Below are positions 45,821 to 54,800 of a stretch of DNA of 64,000 nucleotides, piece after piece. The notes beneath the pieces are model-generated. The model saw only the letters and a list, made by a program, of their open reading frames with translations. It was not told the DNA's origin and did not search any database. Made by a program: the position numbers and the translations under genes. The stretch is from Xanthobacteraceae bacterium (GTDB lineage Bacteria; Pseudomonadota; Alphaproteobacteria; Rhizobiales; Xanthobacteraceae). The stretch is taken from NCBI GenBank assembly GCA_019745775.1, contig JAIESR010000023.1:1-64000 (forward strand). The letters are read 5' to 3'. Numbering within the stretch: position 1 is the stretch's first letter; every line of letters starts with the position of its first letter.

Positions 45821-48800
45821 CTAGATGAGGACCAGATCCGTGTTGTTGATGGTGAAGCCGTTATTCAGCTTCACAATAGCGACGGCCGTGCCGACGCCCG
45901 ATCCATCAGCGTCGAAGTAGAGCGTGCTATCGGCGGTACTGAACCAGAAAACCTCATCGGCCGTGGTGGCACCGGTGTCGTTGGTGACGAAGCGCGACGC
46001 GTCAAGCATTCCCGTATCCGCTCCGCCGGCGGCGAGCCCATTGCCAAAAGCCACGTGATCGAACTCGATCACATCACCCTGTTGGCCGTGGCCGCTGAAG
46101 TCGGTGATCTGATCAAGGCCATCGGTGGTCGCCGTGAAGACAAAGTGGTCCGTGCCGCCGCCACCGGTCAATATGTCGCTGCCGCCACCGCCCGTGATGG
46201 TATCGCCACCGCCTCTGCCGTCGAGGGTTTGCGCATCTCCATCGCCGATCAACGTGTCGCCGGAGTTCGAGCCTTGCACAGCGCTGACACCGCTGAAATT
46301 GTCGGTGCCTACCGAACTGTTGCCGGTCGCGATGCCGGTCATGAAGTTGACCGTCACCCCGGCTGTCGCGCCGGTGTAGAGCAGCGTTGTACTGCCGTTG
46401 CCTATGATGGTGTCGTTGCCATTGAGGCCTTCGAACTGGTTGAAGGCGCCCAGCGAGCCGGCATTGACGCTTGTGCCGTCGAAGCCGGTGGCATCGAAAG
46501 TATCGGCGAAGCGGGTGCCTTGCACCGACTCGATCGAGCGCAGCGTGTCGGTACCAATCGTGGCATCGCCAATGAGGATACCGGACGCCAGGTCGACATC
46601 GATGCCGGCGGCCGTGGCCGCATCGTTGTTGTATTGAACACGGTCGTTGCCTCCACGGCCGTCGATCAAGTCGTCTCCACCGCGACCCTGGAACGACTCC
46701 AGACCGAAAGCCTGGTCGCTCCCGCGCAAAACGTCGGCAAAATTAGAGCCGGCGATGGCGTTTACACCGCCGAAGATCGTGTCGGTGCCGATGTCGGCAA
46801 GATCGCCGGCATCGGTACCAAACGCGATGCCGGTCGAGCCGGGATCGGTCGTATACGCGAGATCGACGGTCACACCTGCCAACGCGTTGAAAAATGTGAT
46901 GGTGGTGTTGCCGTTGCCCGTGACGGAATCATCGCCGGCATATCCCTGGAACTGATTGAAGGTCCCGTTGTTACCGACGTTCAGTGCGCCCGCCAAACCG
47001 AAACCGACCGCCGTATAGAGATCGGCGAACACGGTGCCACCGACCGACTCGATCGAACGCAAGGTGTCGTTGCCGACGGTGTCGTTGCCCACCACGGTTC
47101 CGGCTGCCATGTCGAAGCTGGCGCCAGCCGTCACTGCATTGTCGTTGTTGTAGCTCGCGGTGTCGAAGCCGCCGCGGCCGTCAACGAAGTCGTCGCCGCC
47201 CCGCGCTTCGAAGCTCTCGCCCGTATTGCCTCCCAGCAAGGTATCGCTGAAAGAAGAGCCCCTTAAAGAGTTCACTCCGGTAAACGTGTCGGTGCCGACC
47301 TTCGCGACATCCCCCAGCGTTGCGAGATCCGTGGAATAGGCCGTTCCAGAGCCAGGCGTTACCGTACTGACATCGACGGTCACGCCCGCAAGCGCTCGCG
47401 AGAAGCTGATGCGCGTGCCTCCGTTGCCGATGATGGTGTCGTCGCCATCCATGCCCTCAAATTCGTTGAAGGTGCCGCTCGAGCCGGCATTCGTGCTCGA
47501 GCCGCCGAACCCGGTCGCGTCGAACGTGTCGTCAAAGTCGGTGCCACGGACCGACTCGACCGACCGTAATGTATCCGTCCCGACGGCGGCGTCGCCGGTC
47601 ACGACGCCGGATGCGAGAACCACGGAGATGCCGGCGGTCACCGCGGGATCGTTATCGTAGAGCGCGCGATCGAACCCGCCGCGGCCGTCGATGAAGTCGT
47701 CGCCGGCGCGACCATCGAAGGATTGGATTCGCCCGCTGACATTGTCGTGCCCCAGTAGGACATCCGCAAAGTTCGATCCACGAACCGAGCCCACGCCGGT
47801 GAACATGTCAGTACCGACGCCGGCCAGATCGCCGGCCGCGGTGCCGTGCCCAGTCCCGAGCGCTATGTCGACGGTCACGCCGTCTGCCGCGCTCAGATAT
47901 GATACGTAAGTGAAGTCGTTGCCGGTGATGACGTCGTCGCCGCCTCTGCCCTCGAATTCATTGAACTGCGGCGGTACCCCGGGAGAGGGGCTTACGACCT
48001 GGGTATAGCCGGTCGCCACATAGGTGTCTGCGAAACCAGTGCCACTGACGACCTCGACCGACTTTAGAATATCGGTGCCGACGCTCGCGCCGCTGACCGT
48101 TCCCGCCGTCATATCGACCGTGATGGCGCCCGCTGCATCGGTATAGACCGCGCGGTCGATTCCGAGGCCGCCGTCCAGCACATCGTCCGACTCAAGCCCT
48201 TGCAGCGTGTCGTTGCCGGCCAAGGCTTTGATCACGTCGACGCCGGCCGTGCCGATCAGCACGTCGTCGTTGTTGGTGCCATAGATCGGAAACACGAAGT
48301 CGTCGGCGCTCAGGCTCGTGGCGGTCACGCCCAGCAGCCGAATCGTATTGCCGGGGCTGAGCGTGATCAGGGTGTCGGCGCCGTCCTGCGTTGCGGCCGC
48401 CTGCACGTCGGCGAAGCTCGCAAAGCCGGCGATCTGGTCCAGCACGATCCGGTCGTCGGTTCCGGCACCGGCGACGAAGCCCCGGATGCTGATAGCGCCA
48501 TTGTCACCGGTGAAGCGGTACATGTCGTCGAAGTTCGAGCCCTGGACGCTATTGACGCCGGTAAAGCTGTCGGCGCCGACCGATGCGTCGCCGGTCACGG
48601 TGCCGGCGGTGAAGTCGACCATGACGCCCGCGGTTGCATTGAAAAACGCCAGCCGGGTATTGCCATTGCCGACGATGCTGTCATTGCCGCCGAGCCCTTC
48701 GAACTCGTTGAAGGTGCCATTGCTGCCGGCATTGGCGCTCGCGCCGGAGAATCCGGTTGCCGTATAGCTGTCCGCAAAATTGGTGCCGCGGACCAACTCG

Positions 48801-51800
48801 ACTGATTGCAGCGTGTCAGTCCCGATCGTCGCATCGCCGGTCACAATGCCGGCTGCGAGATCGACGGTGATGCCGGATGCCGTATCCGGATCCAGGTTGT
48901 AGATGACGCGGTCGGAGCCGCCGCGGCCGTCGATGGTATCGTCACCAGTACGGCCCTCGAAAATTTCCGCAGTGCCGGAGGCATTGTCGCTGCCGAACAG
49001 CGCGTCGGCAAAGTCCGAGCCCCGAATCGCATTGACGCCGCTGAAGCTGTCCACGCCGACGCCGGCGACGTCGCCGGCCGCGGTGCCCTGGCCGGTACCG
49101 GCAGCGATATCGACCGTCACTGCGGCGTTGGCCTGCTGGTAGCTGACCCGCGTATTGCCATTGCCGACGATGGTGTCGTTGCCGCCCTGACCTTCGAATT
49201 CGTTGAACGCGATACCGGCAGCGTTCACGCCTGCACTGCCCGCATTGAGACTGGTGGTCGAGAACCCGGTCGCGTCGAACGTATCGGCAAACTGGGTGCC
49301 GCGCACGGCTTCGATCGAGCGCAAGGTGTCGGTACCGATGCTGGCGTCTCCGGTCACGATGCCGGCTGCCAGATCGACCGTTATGGGGCCGGTCGGTGAG
49401 CCGACGCTGTAGACCGCCCGGTCCAAGCCGCCGCGACCGTCGATGAAATCGTCGCCGCCATGTCCGTGGAAGTTCTCCGAAGTGAATTGCGCATTGTCGC
49501 TGCCCAGCAGGGTATCGTTGAAGTTCGAGCCCCGCACGCGATTGACGCCGGTGAAAGTATCCACGCCAACGCCGGCGATGTCGCCAGCCGCGGTGCCTTG
49601 GCCAATGCCCAGCGCGAGATCGACCGTCACCGCCGCAGCCGCGTTCGCGTAGGATACCCGGGTGTAACCATTGCCGGCGATGGAATCGTCGCCGCCCATT
49701 CCTTCGAACTCGTTGAAGAAACGATCCCGACCGGGCGCCTGGCGGACGTCGGCGCTGAAACCGGTCGCCACGTAGACGTCGGCAAAGTTGCCGCCGCGAA
49801 CAAATTCGATCGATTGCAGCGTGTCGGACCCCACGCCCGGTCCGGTTGCGGTCCCGGCGGCCAGATCGATGGAAAGACTGCCGGCGGCGTCCGCAAAGCT
49901 CGCGGTGTCGAGACCGAGCGCGCCGTCGATGAGATCGTTGCCGCCCAGTCCCTGCAGGGTGTCATTGGCTGCAAGACCCTGGATGACGTCATCCAGCGAG
50001 GAGCCGACGAGCGTATTGCTGTTGCGGTTGCCGACATGGGTGCCGAGCTGGGCCGAGAACACAAAATTGTCGGCTGTGAGATTGCCCAGCGCGACGTTCT
50101 GCAGCGTGATGGAATCGCCGCCGCCGAAGTCAATGACCGTATTGCTTCCGACCTGCGTCGCACGCAGCATCACATCGGCAAAGCTCGCGACGCCGGCAAT
50201 GCCGGCCAGTTGGATCTTGTCGACCGTGCCCGACCCGGCGGAAAAACCCTGAATAAAGTCAGCGCCGTCGCCGGTGGTGAAGCCGTAGGTGTCGTCGCCG
50301 CCGCCGCCAATCAGAGTATCGTTGCCGCCGCCGCCGACCAGCGTATCGCTGCCGTTTTGGCCACTGAGGGTGTTGTTTGCGCCATCGCCCAGGATCGAGT
50401 CGGCAAAATTCGAGCCGCTCACCCGGGTCACGCCGCCAAGGATCGTGTCGGTGCCGACCGAGGCGTTGCCGGTCGCGATGCCGAGCGTCAGATCGACCGT
50501 GACGCCGGCCGTTGCACTGCCGAAGGTGATCTGCGTGTTGCCGTTACCCGTGATGGTGTCGTTGCCGGCGAGGCCCTGGAATGTATTCTGCGTTCCGCTG
50601 CTGCCAACGTTGAGAGCGCCCGCGGAGCCGAATCCGGTGGCCACATAGACGTCAGCGAAGTTGGTCGCAAAAATCGACTCGATCGACCGCAGCGTGTCGG
50701 TGCCGAGCGAAGCATCGCCAATTGCGGTGCCGGCCGCCATGTCGACGGTGATGCCGGCCGTGATCCTTGGGTCGGTGCCGTAATTCGCGCCGTCAAAACC
50801 GCCGCGGCCGTCGATGAAATCGTCGCCGGCATTGCCGTTAAACGACTCGTTGGCACTCCCGCCACTGAGCGAGTCGTTATAGAAGGATCCTCCGACGTTG
50901 TTGACGCCGCCAAAGATGGTGTCGGTGCCGATGCTGGCGAGATCGCCGGGGTCCGTCCCGAACGCTATGCCCGTCGAGCCGGGGACGGTCACAAAATCGA
51001 GATCGACCGTCACCCCCGCGGTTGCCAAGCCGTATTGGATACCGGTACTGCCATTGCCGGTGATCTGATCTTCCCCCTCCATCCCCTCGAACGAGTTCGA
51101 ATTCCCGTTCGATCCGGCATTGGTGCTTGACGCCCCAAATCCCGTGGCGTTGAAAACGTCATCAAAGATCGTGCCGCGAACGGACTCTATCGAACGCAAC
51201 GTATCGGTGCCGACCGAGGCGTCGCCGGTCACAATGCCGGCCGCCAGATTCACGGTGATTCCACCGGTTACATCGCTTTCGGTCAGCGGTTCGTAGATAG
51301 CCGTGTCAGAGCCGCCGCGACCGTCGAGAAAATCATCCCCTCCGCCGCCAGTGAACGAGTTTCCAAGGCCGTCGCCCGAGATGGTGTCGTTAAAGATCGA
51401 GCCGCGGACGCGGGTCACGCCACCAAAGAAGGTGTCAGTGCCGACCCCGGCGAGGTCGCCAGCATCGGTCCCTCTTGCAAAGCCAGTCGAGCCCGGAACG
51501 CCAGGGGTTGGAGACGCGAGATCGACCGTCACTGCTGCGGCGGCAGTCCGATACTCAGCCTGCGTGCCGCCGCTCCCGACGAGGACGTCATCGCCGCCCA
51601 TCCCCTCAAAATTATTGATGTTGGGGCTGCTACCAAGGTTGTTGTTGCCGAGATAGCCGGTCGCAACATAGGTATCGGCAAAGTTGCTGCCGCGAATCGT
51701 TTCCACGGAGATCAGTGTGTCGGTGCCGACCGAGGCGTCGCCTGTGACCACGCCGGCCGCCATGTCGACGCTGATGCCGCCGGTTGCACTGACGTAGGTC

Positions 51801-54800
51801 GCACGATCGCGGTCTGCGCCGCCGTCGAGGATATCGTCTCCGGCATACCCTTGCAGCGTATCGTTGCCGCCGAGACCCTGGATGGTGTCGTCGCCCGACG
51901 TTCCGTCCATGGTGTTGGGATTTTCGTCGCCAATGGACGAGAAGATGAAGTCGCTGACCACCAGGCTGGCTTTGGTCACGCTATTCAATTGCAGCGTGTT
52001 GCCGGGGCTAAAGGTGATGACAGCGGGGGAGCTATTGAGGGGAGTGCTGATGAGCGCCAGCACGTCCGCCAGGCTGTAAACGCCCGCAACCCCGGTCAGG
52101 TCGATCCGGTCGCCCTGGGTGCGGTTGAAGTCCTGGACGGTGTCGGCCCCGCTTGTGTAAACGAACGTGTCCGCTCCGGCTCCGCCGTTCAGTTGATCGT
52201 TGCCGCCGCGCCCGTCGAGCAGGTCGTTGCCGCCTTGGCCCTGGAAGTTGTTGTTGGCGTTGTCGCCCAGAATCGTATCGTTGAAACCCGAGCCTGAGAC
52301 CCGTGGCACACCACCCACGATCGTGTCGGTTCCAACCGAGGCGTTGCCGGTCACGGTGCCGAGCGCAAGGTCAACGGTCACACTGCCTGTGGAGCCACCG
52401 AAGGTGATCTGCGTGTTGCCGTTGCCGGTGATGATATCGTTGCCGCCCAGGCCCTGGAATGTGTTCTGCGTTCCGCCGCTGCCGATATTGAGGGCGCCTG
52501 CTAGGCCGAATCCGGTCGCCACATAGGTGTCGGCAAAGTTAGTGCCCGTCACGGTCTCGATCGATCGCAGCGTATCGTTCCCCAGGTATGAATCGCCAAT
52601 GACGCTACCGGCTGCCATGTTGACGGCAATGCCACCCGTAATCAGGAGATCGGTGCCATAGTTGACCGAGTCGAAGCCAAGGAGGCCGTCGATGAAATCA
52701 TTGCCGCCGCCGCCCGTGAACGATTCATTCGCGCCGGTGCCAGAGAGGGTATCGCCGTAAAGCGAGCCGGTGACTCCATTCACGCCGCCCGTAATCGTAT
52801 CGGTACCCACCGAAGCGTCGCCCGTCGCAATGCCGAGCGCGAGATCGACCGTGACGCCCGCCGTGGACCGGATGTACTGAATGCTGGTGCTGCCGTTGCC
52901 GGTGATCAAGTCGTCACCGCCCATCCCTTCAAAATTATTGGAGTTGCCGTTAGAGCCTGCATTCACGCTCGAACTGCCAAATCCGGCGGCATTGAAAACG
53001 TCGGCAAACACGGTACCGCGAATGCCTTCGATCGAGCGAAGCGTGTCGGTTCCGATTGAGCTGTCGCCAGTCACGATCCCCGCTGCGAGATTGATCGTGA
53101 CGCCGCTGGTCGCATTGTCGTTTCTGAGCGGCGAATAGATGGCAGAATCAAATCCGCCGCGACCATCGATGAAATCGTTGCCGGCCTCGCCTATGATTGA
53201 ATCACCTACGCTGCTGCCGTAGAGCATGTCCGCATGGGCTGAACCGCGGACCCGTGTCACACCACCGAAAAACGTGTCGATGCCGACGCCAGCGAGGTCG
53301 CCGGGGTCCGTTCCGTATCCGATGCCGGTCGAGCCAGGGACTCCAACCGTCGGCGAAGCGAGGTCGACCGTGATCCCGGCACTGGCGGTCTCGTAGGACG
53401 CCTGTGTGCTGCCATTGCCGTAGATAAGATCATCGCCGTCCATACCTTCAAAATTGTTGATGGTCGGCGAGCTGAAAAGATTGGTATTGCCGGCATATCC
53501 AACCGCGACATAGGTGTCGGCAAAGTTGCTGCCGCGAATGGTTTCCACCGAGACCAGCGTGTCGCTGCCGACCGACGCATCGCCGGTCACCGTTCCCGCC
53601 GCCATGTCGACGTTGATGCCGCCTGTCGAGCCGACGTAGACGCCCATATCGCGACCGTCACCGCCGTCGAGCAGGTCATTGCCGGGCCCGCCAATGAGGA
53701 TATCGACTCCCAGGCCACCGTAAACGGTGTCGTTGCCCGCGCCTCCATCCAGCGTGTCGTTGCCGCCTTGCCCGTCGATGATATCGTTGCCGTTGCCGCC
53801 GCTCAGGATATCGTTACCGATCGAGCCGACCTGCGCGCCGTCGGCGTCGCCCACCACGGCGGCGGCTATCTCGGCCGCGAGGTTGTCGACATAGGCCTGT
53901 GTGAGCGCATCTACTTCCGCGGGATTGTTGAAATCGGTGGCAGCCAGGGCGTCGGTCGCTTCGCCCTGGGCAACCTGAGCGGCCTGCGCCAATTCCGTGA
54001 CGTCGCCGGCCGCCTGGATGCTGGCGGCGGCGGCCGCCACGACTTCGGCAACGGCGGTGACCGCGGCGGCGTCGACGCCGGCATTGGTCGCAATGGCTTC
54101 GACGGTCGCGGTTTGGCTGAGGTCGACCGCAGCCCCGTTCGCCGCGGTGATTGCATCGGCAATCGCGCCAAAAACGTCCGTGCCGTCAACGGCCGAAAGC
54201 TGATTGACCGTGCTCTGAACCTGGATCGCCGCTGCGAGGACTTGGATCGCCAGCTGGTCGCCGGCAGCGGCCTCAGGCACGGGGTCATAGGTCTGCAAGT
54301 CGATGGAGCTGTCCAATCCGAAGGCAGCCGCGACCGCATCCTCCGCATCCTCCACCGTGGCGCCACCGGCAACCAGAGCCGCGACCAGCGTGGTCAGAGG
54401 CGTCACGACGGTGGAGCCGCCCGGCGCCTGCATGGTGCCGGTGAAGGCCAGACCGGTGGACACGTCGGTGCCGCCGAACATGACCAGCGGATCGCTGGGG
54501 TTGGCGCCCACCAACGCAAAGCTGCCGTCGAACGCCGTAGTGGCGCTGATTTCGCCGGCATCGAGCACACCGTCGCCGTCGGTATCGGCGAACACGGTGG
54601 CGCCGGCAATGTAACCGTCGATCACGGAGCCCGTGACCTGGCCGCCGACCGGGGCGATGCTGACGAAAAGATCGGCCATCGCCGTCGCGGTGCTTCCTGC
54701 CTCGCTCGATGTGGCGGCGATCTGCAAGGTGAAGTCGGCGGCCGGCCCGCCGGTGGCCGACAGCGGCCGCAGCGCCAGCGTCGGAAGATCTGACATGGCG

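Noticed and set aside
53768-54793. A 341-residue plus-strand frame opposite the RTX gene
   Set aside because: Composition is low in hydrophobics and rich in Gly/Arg/Asp, as expected from the reverse of Ala/Asp/Gly-coding sequence; no motif.
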